Assembly: GCF_003432485.1 (NCBI RefSeq) | Contig: NZ_QVNQ01000001.1 | Location: forward strand, 62,001 to 126,000 | Reading direction: 5' to 3' | DNA length: 64,000 nucleotides | DNA from: Actinomadura spongiicola | GTDB lineage: Bacteria; Actinomycetota; Actinomycetes; Streptosporangiales; Streptosporangiaceae | Shown: piece after piece, positions 1 to 7,801 of the stretch | How positions within the stretch are numbered: position 1 is the first letter of the stretch | Layout of the letters: every line of letters begins with the position of its first letter | Made by a program: the position numbers and the translations under genes | Notes under the pieces: model-generated | Told to the model about the DNA's origin: nothing | Databases searched by the model: none | What the model saw: only the letters and a program-made list of their open reading frames with translations

Positions 1-233
1 ACCGCTCCGTCAGAAATTCCTGGACCATCCCCGCGTGCGCGGGGAGCACGGTGGGTGAACCCGGTTGAGGATCGCTTTGCGGGGACCATCCCCGCGTGCG
101 CGGGGAGCACTCTCGTTCGCCGTGCGGTCTCGTGATGCGGCTGGGACCATCCCCGCGTGCGCGGGGAGCACTCGACGCCGAACGGGCCGCGCTGGTGGCC
201 GAAGGGGACCATCCCCGCGTGCGCGGGGAGCAC
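1..233 (-). CRISPR. Leader-proximal end of a type I-E-like CRISPR array
   Basis: Four identical 28-nt repeats lie at 22-49, 83-110, 144-171 and 206-233, separated by spacers of 33, 33 and 34 nt; a fifth, partial spacer fills 1-21 and runs off the left edge. Read on the minus strand the repeat begins GTGCTCCCCGCG and ends GGATGGTCC, with the short GC palindrome of type I-E repeats. That orientation puts the transcription start and the newest spacers at the right-hand end. All four repeats are perfect, which suggests a living array rather than a relic. No cas gene occurs anywhere in the window, so the effector operon must be to the left or elsewhere. The true array size is unknown. Confidence 0.95.
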
Positions 234-340
234 TCTCCCTGACCTGGGCATCTGTACCGAGACAGGGGCGGTTTGGAGCACTTTTGTTGATTCGGACATC
301 GAGCCCAATATTGGTTATATTGGCACTTAAGAGGCGGAAG
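234..340 (-). promoter_or_regulatory. Putative CRISPR leader
   Basis: This is the stretch directly upstream of the first repeat when the array is read on the minus strand. It contains an AT-rich block at about 280-330, unusual in this GC-rich window, as expected of a type I-E leader with promoter and integration signals. A short repeat-like GGAGCAC occurs at 275-281 but is not at the right spacing to be a fifth repeat. The assignment rests on position, orientation and composition only. Confidence 0.5.
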
Positions 341-691
341 CGACAGTGTGTCCAAGATGGAATCAGTGGAGAACTTCCACGGTGCTGTACACCAGCAAGA
401 TCGCATTTGGCCTCGGTCATGTGATGGTCCGGCCTCATTGATGCCCATCGCCCTAGCGCCTGCCCACACTACCGAGTGCATCACGGCCGTTCTCGTCGAT
501 CCCGTGGCTGCCTCTGGCGTACGGCCTTCCAGGCCGGTTGGCCGATGCTGGAGAGCACGGTCTGGGTGATGTCCGCCAACCGTCGTGCGGCGGCGGGGTC
601 GAAGGGGGAGCTTTTACGTCGATCTTGTGTGCTGCATGTAGGCGCTCAGCCGGTGGGCGGGCGGTCGGGACACCGTCCAGTTCGTTAGTCG
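341..691. other. No gene recognised between the CRISPR leader and the phosphotransferase
   Basis: Open frames here are short, overlap on both strands and resemble no family I know. No RNA gene or strong hairpin was found. If the CRISPR adaptation genes were beside the leader they would be here, and they are not. Confidence 0.5.
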
Positions 692-1570
692 TCAAGCTTG
701 ATTCAGAGAGGGCCCAGCAGGCTCCGGGCATGGCTTCGGACGTAGGGGGGCCAGAGCGGCGTGGACGGGGTCGCGGTCGGCGGCCTGGAGGAGGATGGCC
801 GCGACCGTGAGTTCGGCGAGCCGCCCCTCGCGCGTTTCCAGGACATCGGCGAAGACGTCCCGGACCCGGGCTGCAACCTCGGGGACGCCGAGCGTGTAGG
901 CGTGGAGATGAGCGGCGTCGAAGCCGCGGGGTGCGGGGCCGATGCCTTCCCAGTCGATGATGGCCAGTTCCGGGCCGGTGAGATTGGCCCAGTGCAGGTC
1001 ACCGTGGGCGAGAGTCCAGTGGTCGACAGTGGTGTCGATACCCGTGTCGCCGAGGTAGCGGGGAATGGTGCGGTGTACGTAGTCCTGGCTGATGACGCGC
1101 GGACGGTCGTCCGGAATCGGTGTGGCCGCGACCGTGTCCGTGGCCCATCGCAATCGTGACCACCACGCATCAGGCAGAGCGATGTGCGCGGTGAGCCCCG
1201 GAGTCGAGGAGCAGACAGACGCCGTTACATAGGTACTGAGCTCTGCTCGGTACGCGTATCCCTTCTTAGTCCAGTCGGCCGTGTCCAGCAGCCGAGGGCG
1301 CGGCACTTCACTCGGCAAGGCGGTCGCGGCGACCTGAGTACCCGTCCACAACTTTCCGCCCGCCTTATCGACCGGTGCCTCAAGCACACGGAGCCAGGCG
1401 TATCCGCTGGACGTTGTGACGGGACCGCCGATGGTCCTTCCGCTATGCCCCCAGGCTCTAGGCGCACCGTGGGTGGACGCGCATCCGAGCCGAACCGCCG
1501 CGTCGGTGAAGGCGGCGCACATTCGTTCACGGACGCCGGGATCGTCAGGCTCGAAGAACATGGCGAACAT
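692..1570 (-). CDS. Aminoglycoside phosphotransferase (APH)-like protein
   Basis: A 292-residue protein of the APH/choline kinase fold. The catalytic loop reads HGDLHWANL, with the aspartate and asparagine of the HGDxxxxN motif, followed by the metal-binding DWEGIGPAPRGFD segment. The N-terminal lobe is short and lacks an obvious glycine-rich loop, as in many actinomycete relatives of unknown substrate. The frame stays open upstream to 1705, but ATG 1570 (or 1561, just before FFEPDDP) fits where the conserved protein seems to begin; no strong ribosome-binding site decides between them. It probably phosphorylates a small molecule, but drug resistance cannot be claimed. It is a single gene facing the CRISPR array. 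Confidence 0.75.
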   Translation of the reverse strand: MFAMFFEPDDPGVRERMCAAFTDAAVRLGCASTHGAPRAWGHSGRTIGGPVTTSSGYAWLRVLEAPVDKAGGKLWTGTQVAATALPSEVPRPRLLDTADWTKKGYAYRAELSTYVTASVCSSTPGLTAHIALPDAWWSRLRWATDTVAATPIPDDRPRVISQDYVHRTIPRYLGDTGIDTTVDHWTLAHGDLHWANLTGPELAIIDWEGIGPAPRGFDAAHLHAYTLGVPEVAARVRDVFADVLETREGRLAELTVAAILLQAADRDPVHAALAPLRPKPCPEPAGPSLNQA

Positions 1571-1720
1571 TCTGGAGAGGCGCAGGCGGGATGGCTGGAC
1601 GTTGGAAGGCGCCGAGCGCCTCTCGTTAGTGTGCCGCAGTCGAGGCCGAGAGCAGGGCTTCGGTGAGCCCCGGCGTGGTGACCACCACCGCAGGCGCCGC
1701 AGCAACTCGCGTCGACCACG

Positions 1721-2284
1721 TCAGCTATGGCAACTCTTAGCGGATGAGGGGTCCGCGGGACTGACGAGCGAGATTTCGATGGCCAGCACGCCGAGGGCTT
1801 CCTTCTCGGGCCCATAGATGCGCCGGATATTGGCGAGTTGCTGGTCGCGTGGGCTGTCAGGATTGACTCTGGACGGCCCTTCTGCATCAAACATCTCTTC
1901 TAATGACCGATAACGAGCGACCCTCCTGACCCGAGTCAGAACATCATCTCGACCGCATATGAATCGAATATGGTCACCCACCTTCAGTTTCCGTAGGTTC
2001 GGATACTGCACGCGGACCTCTATGGTTTTGCGGCCCGCTGCCACCAGGTCGAAATAGCGGCGGTACAGATTCATTTCGCGGGCTCGCACGGCCAGCTCGG
2101 CCGGAGGACGTGCGGTCATGACGCGGTCCAGTTCGTGGGTCGTGTAGCTGCGATAGAAATGCTTGGGGTCGGCGAGCATCTTGCCGACAAGCCAGACGAG
2201 CACGTCGACGTAGGAGTCGATCGTGCCGGGCCAGTCGGTGATGTCCAGCATCCAATCGCGAGCCCCCGTCGGGGCCGTGAGCAT
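1721..2284 (-). CDS. ASCH-domain protein
   Basis: A 187-residue protein whose second half is an ASCH domain: the LYRRYFDLVAAGRKTIEVR segment followed by LKVGDHIRF is the typical core, a PUA-like fold that binds RNA or nucleotides. The first 55 residues (from DWMLDITDWP) belong to no family I recognise, so a start at the internal ATG at 2119 (MTARPPAEL) is possible. It sits just after a truncated Uma2-type frame, and its N-terminal part may be a coding remnant joined by chance. The exact ligand is unknown; RNA binding is the family expectation, not something shown here. Confidence 0.7.
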   Translation of the reverse strand: MLTAPTGARDWMLDITDWPGTIDSYVDVLVWLVGKMLADPKHFYRSYTTHELDRVMTARPPAELAVRAREMNLYRRYFDLVAAGRKTIEVRVQYPNLRKLKVGDHIRFICGRDDVLTRVRRVARYRSLEEMFDAEGPSRVNPDSPRDQQLANIRRIYGPEKEALGVLAIEISLVSPADPSSAKSCHS

Positions 2285-2289
2285 CCCTT

Positions 2290-2468
2290 ACTCGGTCATC
2301 GACGGCCACGACGATGGTCTCGTGCTGCCCGTCGGGGGGCGGTGACACGATGATCTCTCCATCTACCAACTCGGCACGGAAGCCCGGCCTCACATCAAGC
2401 GCAGCGAACGCCTCGCGCAGGTTGTCATGAACGGGCGACGGCTCTTCTGGCATCGCCGTCATGAGCAA
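2290..2468 (-). pseudogene. Uma2-family endonuclease fragment (N-terminus only)
   Basis: The frame starting at 2468 encodes about 57 residues that match the beginning of Uma2 (DUF820) PD-(D/E)XK proteins, including FRAELVDGEIIVSPPPDGQH and TIVVAVDD. The frame then loses any family likeness and overlaps the ASCH gene in another frame. The catalytic D-ExK part of a normal protein of about 190 residues is missing. It is best read as a truncated copy disrupted by deletion or frameshift. Confidence 0.6.
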
Positions 2469-2706
2469 GTCTCCTCGTGGTGTCAGCGGCGGTACGCCTT
2501 ACTCCACACGCTAGCGACTCAACCTCTCCCGGCGGGCCGAGCCGTGCCATCTGGCGCGTTCGTCCGGCCAGGGATACGTCCGAGCATGTGACGAGCGCAT
2601 CCCCGCGCGGTGGGAGGCCGGAGTGCGGTGGGTCGTCCATGCTCCGGGCGACGGGACGCCTCGCCGCTGATCGGCTGGATGGGCGCCGGACGGTGGGGCT
2701 GGACGG

Positions 2707-3039
2707 TCAGAGCGTGTCGGTGGCGAACTGGACGGCCGTGCGCAGAGCCGCGCGGGTCAGCAGGAGGACGGGACCGTCCGGGTCCTTGCTGTCCCGCACC
2801 GCCACTACCCCGGCCACGTCCGCCAACTCCACGCAGTTCCCGCCGTTCTCGCCACTGCGGTGAGCCTTGCGCCAATGCGTGTCGCGAACGCTCGCCAACT
2901 CGACGCATTCGCCGCCGTTGGGACCGCTGTGAGCGCTCTTGCGCCAGTGAGTGCGAGGGATGCCCGCCAGTTCCACGCAATTCCCGCCGTTGGACGTCGT
3001 GTAGCTGCTCTTGCGCCAGTTGAGGTTTTCCAGGGGCAT
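2707..3039 (-). CDS. DUF397 protein with three tandem motif copies
   Basis: A 110-residue protein. DUF397 proteins are usually about 60 residues with one W-R-K-S-S-Y...N-G-G-x-C-V-E-(L/V)-A unit. Here the unit occurs three times (LNWRKSSYTTSNGGNCVELA, THWRKSAHSGPNGGECVELA, THWRKAHRSGENGGNCVELA), followed once by the usual end, VVAVRDSKDPDGPVL. The family accompanies Scr1/BldB-type XRE regulators in actinomycetes, and such a regulator lies upstream. The last 140 bases are nearly identical to those of the next DUF397 gene, so the two arose by recent duplication, with internal triplication in this copy. The role is probably as a small regulatory partner. Confidence 0.85.
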   Translation of the reverse strand: MPLENLNWRKSSYTTSNGGNCVELAGIPRTHWRKSAHSGPNGGECVELASVRDTHWRKAHRSGENGGNCVELADVAGVVAVRDSKDPDGPVLLLTRAALRTAVQFATDTL

Positions 3040-3220
3040 GGAGTCAGTGTCGGGCGTGTGGTCGTGCTTGTCAGTGGGCGCGTTCGCTCGTCGGAGGTCA
3101 CCTTTGGGGTAGGTGGACCGGCGTGGGTCCTTGACCGGGTGGGGGGTGAGGTGCGGCGGGTCGTCCGGGTCCCGGGGGGATGGGACGACTCGCCGCTACT
3201 CGGTGGTTGGTGCTGGACGG

Positions 3221-3409
3221 TCAGTGCACGTCGGCGGCGGACTGGACGGCGGTGCGCAGGGCCGCGCGGGTCAGCAGGAGGACGGGACCGTCCGGGTCTT
3301 TGCTGTCTCGCACCGCCACCACCCCGGCTACGTCCGCCAACTCCACGCAGTTCCCGCCGTTGGAACCGGTGTAACTGCTCTTGCGCCACTTGGCATTCCT
3401 CAGGTCCAT
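3221..3409 (-). CDS. DUF397 protein, single-motif form
   Basis: A 62-residue protein of standard DUF397 length with one KWRKSSYTGSNGGNCVELAD unit and the RDSKDPDGPVLLLTRAALR tail. Its ATG overlaps the last 10 bases of the XRE gene upstream, so the two are translationally coupled and probably act as a pair. In Streptomyces, proteins of this type (Scr2-like) are encoded beside Scr1-type regulators; the biochemical role is not settled. The 3' half matches the triple-motif paralogue downstream almost base for base. Confidence 0.88.
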   Translation of the reverse strand: MDLRNAKWRKSSYTGSNGGNCVELADVAGVVAVRDSKDPDGPVLLLTRAALRTAVQSAADVH

Positions 3410-4209
3410 CTTTCTTGGACCACCTTTCTGATCAGCTCGCGCGACATCTCTTCAGTGAGTGTCCGTGAACGAAGGGCGTTGAGCGTACGCGCCAACACGG
3501 ACAGGTCCGTTGGGTCATCAGTCGTGATGGCGTGAATTGCTGTCTCGATATATGCGACCTCACTTCGATCATCCATCGTGGCGATGGTGAACGCGCCCAT
3601 GTTGCCGTCGTGCTCGCCGCTTTCCAACACTACTTGAACCATGACGTTGGGCAACATACTTAAGTCCAGCAGGTGTTGGAGTTGCTCCCTCATCGTCTCG
3701 GTCGTGCCAACCGGTCGGCGAAGCGCCTGCTCGTCGATCAGCAGCACCAGCTCAGGTGGGGTGCGTCCCTCGCCTCTCGTGAGGATCTCTTGGCGAGCGA
3801 GCCGCGCTGCCACAGCCTCGTCGTTGCCGTGCAAGAGGGCGGATGCGTAGGCCGGAGTCTGAACGAGACCTGCGATCAACGTCGGCTCCCATGAGACGAG
3901 CATCGCCGCGTCCCCTTCGATCTTGGGCCAGTCGAACCAGATCGGGACCGGGTGACCGTTCCTGTTCAGGTCTTCCCAGAGCTTGATCAAGGCTCCGTCA
4001 GCGTTGAGGATGCGGTCGACCTGTTCCACGAATGAGCGCGAAGCCCGCCTGGTGCCGTTTTCGATCCTGCTCACCTGCGCCTTGCTGATGTTCGTGTGGT
4101 CGGCAATGGACTGCTGAGTGATGCCCTTCGCCTCGCGCATCCGGCGCATTTGTCCACCGAAGGCGATCAAGGCGGGGGATTCCTTGGGGCGTTGACGTCG
4201 TGGAGGCAT
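3400..4209 (-). CDS. XRE-family regulator, Scr1/DUF5753 type
   Basis: A 269-residue protein. Residues about 14-70 form a Cro/C1-type helix-turn-helix (ITQQSIADHTNISKAQVSRIENG). The remainder is the DUF5753 domain, with the typical FDWPKIEGDAAMLVSWEPTLIAGLVQTPAYA and the VMVQVVLE and GAFTIATMDD strands. The frame is open further upstream, but the homologous protein begins at ATG 4209 (MPPRRQRPKES). It is coupled to the DUF397 gene downstream and diverges from an ATP-binding protein gene. Two inverted repeats with arms ACCAAG/CTTGGT in the divergent region are likely its own operators. Confidence 0.9.
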   Translation of the reverse strand: MPPRRQRPKESPALIAFGGQMRRMREAKGITQQSIADHTNISKAQVSRIENGTRRASRSFVEQVDRILNADGALIKLWEDLNRNGHPVPIWFDWPKIEGDAAMLVSWEPTLIAGLVQTPAYASALLHGNDEAVAARLARQEILTRGEGRTPPELVLLIDEQALRRPVGTTETMREQLQHLLDLSMLPNVMVQVVLESGEHDGNMGAFTIATMDDRSEVAYIETAIHAITTDDPTDLSVLARTLNALRSRTLTEEMSRELIRKVVQERWT

Positions 4210-4228
4210 GATCGCGAAGTCTCCTTTT

Positions 4229-4285
4229 CTTGGTACCTCACCAAGAAGGCACGCCTGTCGCCAGTCGTCACCAAGCAATCTTGGT
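4229..4285. promoter_or_regulatory. Two matching inverted repeats, likely operators
   Basis: CTTGGTACCTCACCAAG at 4229-4245 and ACCAAGCAATCTTGGT at 4270-4285 share the same 6-base arms. Their centres are about 40 bp apart, close to four helical turns, in the divergent region between the XRE gene and the ATP-binding protein gene. This fits cooperative binding by a dimeric regulator; the XRE protein next door is the obvious candidate. Confidence 0.55.
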
Positions 4286-4350
4286 AACACCAGCGTACAG
4301 CGGAACCTTGCTAAAAGTGTGGTGTTCGCCACACAGAGTGAGGAGAAATC

Positions 4351-4746
4351 ATGGTTCAGGCGGCGGCGGAGAACGCGATGGTGGTGAAGCAGGACCTCAG
4401 GGTGGTCGGGGAGGTGCGGAGGTTCGTGCGGCTGGTCACCGGCCAGTGGGGCATGGACGACTTCGTCCCGTGCCTGGTGGCCAGCGAACTGGTCACCAAC
4501 GCGCTCCAGCACACCTCCAGGCTGGACGACGACATAACCCTGCGACTGGGCCGCACCGACGACGGCGCCCTCTGGATGGAAGTCCAAGACACCACCCCCG
4601 ACCTCCCCCACATGCCGGAGACAGACCCGATCAGCGAAGCGGGCCGGGGCCTGCTCATCGTCGACCAGTACTGCCGCTGCTGGGGCGTCCGCCCCCTGGC
4701 CGACAACACCGGCAAAATCGTTTTCGCCGTCATCGACACGCCTTGA
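4351..4746 (+). CDS. GHKL-type ATP-binding protein (RsbW/anti-sigma-like)
   Basis: A 131-residue single-domain histidine-kinase-type ATPase. The N box is ASELVTNALQH, the G1 region is VQDTTPD and the G2 region is GRGLLIVDQYC. Many such stand-alone proteins occur in actinomycetes next to DUF397 and XRE genes, where they are thought to act as anti-sigma or partner-switching kinases. ATG 4351 has a GAGGAG site at good spacing. The operator-like repeats between it and the XRE gene suggest shared control. Confidence 0.88.
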   Translation: MVQAAAENAMVVKQDLRVVGEVRRFVRLVTGQWGMDDFVPCLVASELVTNALQHTSRLDDDITLRLGRTDDGALWMEVQDTTPDLPHMPETDPISEAGRGLLIVDQYCRCWGVRPLADNTGKIVFAVIDTP

Positions 4747-4986
4747 AGACCAGCGGAGGGGCGGTCGGAGGGGGCCGCCTCTCCGCACCTTCCCACCCGT
4801 CCTCCCACCCCTGCCAAGGACCCGGCGTCCCATTCCGCTTCCCCCCAGACGGAACGGACGCCACTGGGGAAGGAGGTCGCGCGGCCGAGATTCCCCCTAA
4901 CTGCCCGCCCGCGCGACCTCACTCCCGGCACCGCCTGCGAACACCGCCCCGGACTCCACGGGCCGGTGACCGAAAGGACCACGTAC

Positions 4987-5211
4987 GTGAACGTGCTCAC
5001 AAAAGTCTGGGAGCGCTGGCAACTCGAAGCGTTGCGAATGCGCTTCCCAAGCTGGGACATCGCCCGCATCGACCGCGACGTCTGGCGCGTCACCCGACCA
5101 CCGGTCACCCGCATCATCGTGGGCCGCATCAACACGGCTCGAGAAGAAATGGCCTGGCTCGACGACCTCTTCGCCAGCGGCATCATCCACCGCACCCGCC
5201 GCCGCCCCTGA
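4987..5211 (+). CDS. Small hypothetical protein
   Basis: A 74-residue basic protein (VLTKVWERWQLEALRMRFPS and onward) with no domain I recognise. Its composition, the AGGA site before GTG 4987 and the even codon-position bias suggest a real gene. An in-frame GTG at 4966 is an alternative start. The sequence WDIARIDRDVWRVTRP resembles short proteins found in many actinomycete genomes without known function. No signal peptide or membrane segment is seen. Confidence 0.55.
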   Translation: MNVLTKVWERWQLEALRMRFPSWDIARIDRDVWRVTRPPVTRIIVGRINTAREEMAWLDDLFASGIIHRTRRRP

Positions 5212-5257
5212 ACCACCCCACCCCCACGCCTCACAGAACGGCCCGCCGGAGCAGCGG

Positions 5258-6529
5258 TCAGCGCAGTTCGACGTCGACATGGTGTGCGGTGAGCAGCTCC
5301 AAGAGCGTGTCGAGGGTGGTCGATGGTCCGTGTCGGAAGTGGTCTTGACCTGTGACGAGGTGGTGGCGGGCCACCGGCGAGTTGTGCCAGACCAGGCGGA
5401 AGGGCGTTTCCGCGCCCCACTTTCCGCTCAGGCAGTCGTCGAGGGCGCCGAGACTCCGACCGAAGTAGCCGCCCGGGCCGTTGATCGCCTCTCCGATGGC
5501 GCAGTAGAAACCCTCGATGTCGGTGACGAACCGGCCATCGAGGTGAAAGACGGTTCCTGGTTGCCGGTCGGGGGCTTCGCGGCGGTGATGGCCCAGTGCC
5601 ACGCCCGCCCATACGTCCCGCAGCGTCCGGTCATAGTGCGCCCACAAGTTGCGTTCGGTGGGCCGACCGGTAAACCACACATCCAGAATGCCGCGTGTTC
5701 CGGCTGGACGCGGTTCACGCGCGTCAATGGCGATGGTGACGTCGATGAGGCCGGTGTCGAGCCGGGACGGGACGCTCGACAAGAGCGTGCCGGACACGAT
5801 GCCGTCGACCAGAGGGACCGCCGAGCCGTCAGCGGCGACCGCTCCCACCTCCGCGGACACTCGGCGGCGGCGCAGACCGGCCTTCGTCGTCTGGTGTGCC
5901 GCGGCGATCGCGGTCAGCAGCGGCGGCTCGGGTCGGCAGCCGACAAGGGTGACGTGCGGTATCGGGGGCTCGGTGGGCTCACGGAAAACGCCGGTGAGGT
6001 CGGCGCAAACACCGAGCGGCGCGTCGTTCGGATCGCTGAGAACGAACCCGGTGATGCCACCGGGACGGTCGACTCCGTCGGTACGGTCGTACACATCGCC
6101 CAAGCCCTCCAGGTCGATGTCGAAGAGTGCCGGGGAGGCCTGCGACGGCCGGTGGTCCAGGACGACTAAATCGAGCAACTGCTCACCGATCCAGCCGCGC
6201 CGTGCCGCAGGGTCGTCGGGTTTCGCGGACAACCAGAGGTCGCCCAGCGGCACTCGTCCGGGACGCGCGGTCGCAGGGGCCATGTCATTGAGCGCCGAGG
6301 CGAGGGTGCCGTCCGGCTCGCAGCCCAGAAGGGTGAAACGTTCCCGGTGCCGGGGCGGTAAGTCGACGAACAACCCGTCTATGTCGGCGCACAATGCCAA
6401 GGCATCCTCGCCGGGAAACTGCGGTGTGCCGGTGTATCCGACGAGTACCCAACGCGGGGGAAACCGCTGGTCCCACGTCCATCGCCGCTGCCACGGATCC
6501 TCGGCTTCGCCGGAGCGGTCGGTCGTCAC
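5258..6529 (-). CDS. Barstar-domain protein with duplicated N-terminal region
   Basis: A 423-residue protein. The last 90 residues match barstar: DGRFVTDIEGFYCAIGEAI, then GPGGYFGRSLGALDDCL and FRLVWHNSPV, the region that blocks barnase-type RNases. The N-terminal 300 residues contain two related units, LCADIDGLF...FTLLGCEP and VCADLTGVF...VTLVGCRP, so this part arose by internal duplication. Proteins of this layout are usually treated as immunity proteins. No ribonuclease toxin gene is adjacent. The stop of the upstream ROK gene overlaps the start by four bases, so the two are probably co-transcribed. Confidence 0.75.
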   Translation of the reverse strand: MTTDRSGEAEDPWQRRWTWDQRFPPRWVLVGYTGTPQFPGEDALALCADIDGLFVDLPPRHRERFTLLGCEPDGTLASALNDMAPATARPGRVPLGDLWLSAKPDDPAARRGWIGEQLLDLVVLDHRPSQASPALFDIDLEGLGDVYDRTDGVDRPGGITGFVLSDPNDAPLGVCADLTGVFREPTEPPIPHVTLVGCRPEPPLLTAIAAAHQTTKAGLRRRRVSAEVGAVAADGSAVPLVDGIVSGTLLSSVPSRLDTGLIDVTIAIDAREPRPAGTRGILDVWFTGRPTERNLWAHYDRTLRDVWAGVALGHHRREAPDRQPGTVFHLDGRFVTDIEGFYCAIGEAINGPGGYFGRSLGALDDCLSGKWGAETPFRLVWHNSPVARHHLVTGQDHFRHGPSTTLDTLLELLTAHHVDVELR

Positions 6530-7722
6530 GCGACCGTACCGGTGGCCAAGACCCGCGGTTGCCTTAGCAGGGGGGCGAAGGCCCTTTCGGCCGCGCCTAT
6601 GAGAGTGGCATGGGGAAGGTCGCCTGTGACTATCTCTATTCGACTGGTGCGAGCGACGAAAGAGGACGTCATCAACCCATTGCGCACGAAGTCCTGGTCG
6701 GCTCGATACAAGTCGGCGAGGAAGCCCATGAGCACGACGCGCTCCGGGGCGAGCGTGTTGACGAGGCTCGTCAGTCCCGTCACGAGATGGGCGGCGGTTA
6801 GGCGGACGGCCTGCCGCGCGGCGGGGTTACCGGCGGCGGCGTCGTCGAAGATTTCGGCGACGGTGTCGTCATGGTCGCGGCGACCGGCGGCACGGAGCAG
6901 TGCCCGCGCGTCGGCGTACATTTCCAGGCAGCCGCGGGCACCGCACGGGCATGGCAGTCCCCCGGGCTCGACGATGATGTGGCCCGCCTCCAAGGCGTGG
7001 CCGCCGCCGGTGAACGGTACGCCCGTGTCGATGAACCCGCCGCCGACGCCGACGCGGTTGCAGTTCAGCGCCAGCATGCTCGCGGCGCCGCGTCCGGCCC
7101 CGTAACGGAACTCGGCCAACACGGCCAGCGTGGCGGCCCGCCCCACCGCGACGGGGGCGCCGATCGACGACATGCCGCGCAGTTGCTGTGCGAGTGGTAC
7201 GTCGTTCCAGCCCAGATGCAAGGTGGACCGGACGAAGCCGTCGGGTTCCCTGATGAATCCGGGCATCGCGATGCAGACCCCGGCGCATCGGCGATCGGTC
7301 TGGCGCGCGGCGTCGGAGATCGCGTCCGCCAGTGCCGGTATGAGGGTGGCGGGGTCTGTGTCAGAGATGTCCGGGATCGGTTGGCCGATGTGGCTGAGCT
7401 TGCGATCGAGACCGACGAGGCCGACCGTCACACGGTCCGCGCTCAACTGGACGGCGACGGCCACGGGCCCCTCGGGACTCACCTCGACGACGGGGGACGG
7501 CCTGCCGCGTCCGGTCGGGGCACCGGAGGCACGTAGCGGTTCGCCGATGCGGACCAGCCCCAACGCCGTCAGTTCGTTCAAGGCGGTGCCCACCGCGCTC
7601 GCGGCCAGACCGAGTTCGGCCGTGACCGCGGCGCGGGTCAGCGGGCCGCGCCGATGAAGCAGCGTCAGGACGCGTCCGGCCGCGGGGCCGTCGCCGGTGT
7701 CCGGCGCATGGATCGCCACCAA
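6526..7722 (-). CDS. ROK-family transcriptional regulator
   Basis: A 398-residue protein with an N-terminal winged helix (GPLTRAAVTAELGLAASAVG) and a ROK sugar-kinase-like domain. The zinc-binding signature is present (GHIIVEPGGLPCPCGARGCLEMY: one His and three Cys), as in NagC and Mlc. Because it diverges from nagA, it most likely senses an aminosugar and controls nagA. The start is TTG 7722 with GGAGA nine bases upstream; GTG 7719 is also possible, and ATG 7729 is out of frame. A short diverged copy of part of this gene occurs at 10548-10605. Confidence 0.88.
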   Translation of the reverse strand: MVAIHAPDTGDGPAAGRVLTLLHRRGPLTRAAVTAELGLAASAVGTALNELTALGLVRIGEPLRASGAPTGRGRPSPVVEVSPEGPVAVAVQLSADRVTVGLVGLDRKLSHIGQPIPDISDTDPATLIPALADAISDAARQTDRRCAGVCIAMPGFIREPDGFVRSTLHLGWNDVPLAQQLRGMSSIGAPVAVGRAATLAVLAEFRYGAGRGAASMLALNCNRVGVGGGFIDTGVPFTGGGHALEAGHIIVEPGGLPCPCGARGCLEMYADARALLRAAGRRDHDDTVAEIFDDAAAGNPAARQAVRLTAAHLVTGLTSLVNTLAPERVVLMGFLADLYRADQDFVRNGLMTSSFVARTSRIEIVTGDLPHATLIGAAERAFAPLLRQPRVLATGTVA

Positions 7723-7757
7723 GGGTCATCGTCTCCACATCTAGATTTTTTTCTCTT

Positions 7758-7773
7758 CCAGAAGATAATCTGG
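7758..7773. promoter_or_regulatory. Inverted repeat between the ROK gene and nagA, candidate operator
   Basis: CCAGAAGATAATCTGG has 5-base arms around an AT-rich centre, within an 80-bp divergent region that also carries a T-rich tract. It is placed to control nagA and possibly the ROK gene itself. Binding by the ROK protein is inferred from position. Confidence 0.45.
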
Positions 7774-7801
7774 GTCGACCGTCTGCTGAGGGAGCCCCAT
7801 C

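Noticed and set aside
264..291. Possible fifth, degenerate CRISPR repeat containing GGAGCAC at 275-281
   Set aside because: It ends 13 bases too early for the array's 61-62-bp period, and the remainder of the repeat is absent. Treated as leader.
692..1570. Calling the phosphotransferase an antibiotic-resistance gene
   Set aside because: Only the general APH fold is visible; no subfamily-specific residues or resistance context.
3400..4833. 477-residue continuous frame including the XRE gene
   Set aside because: The part upstream of 4209 is antisense to the ATP-binding protein gene and has no family likeness; the regulator starts at ATG 4209.
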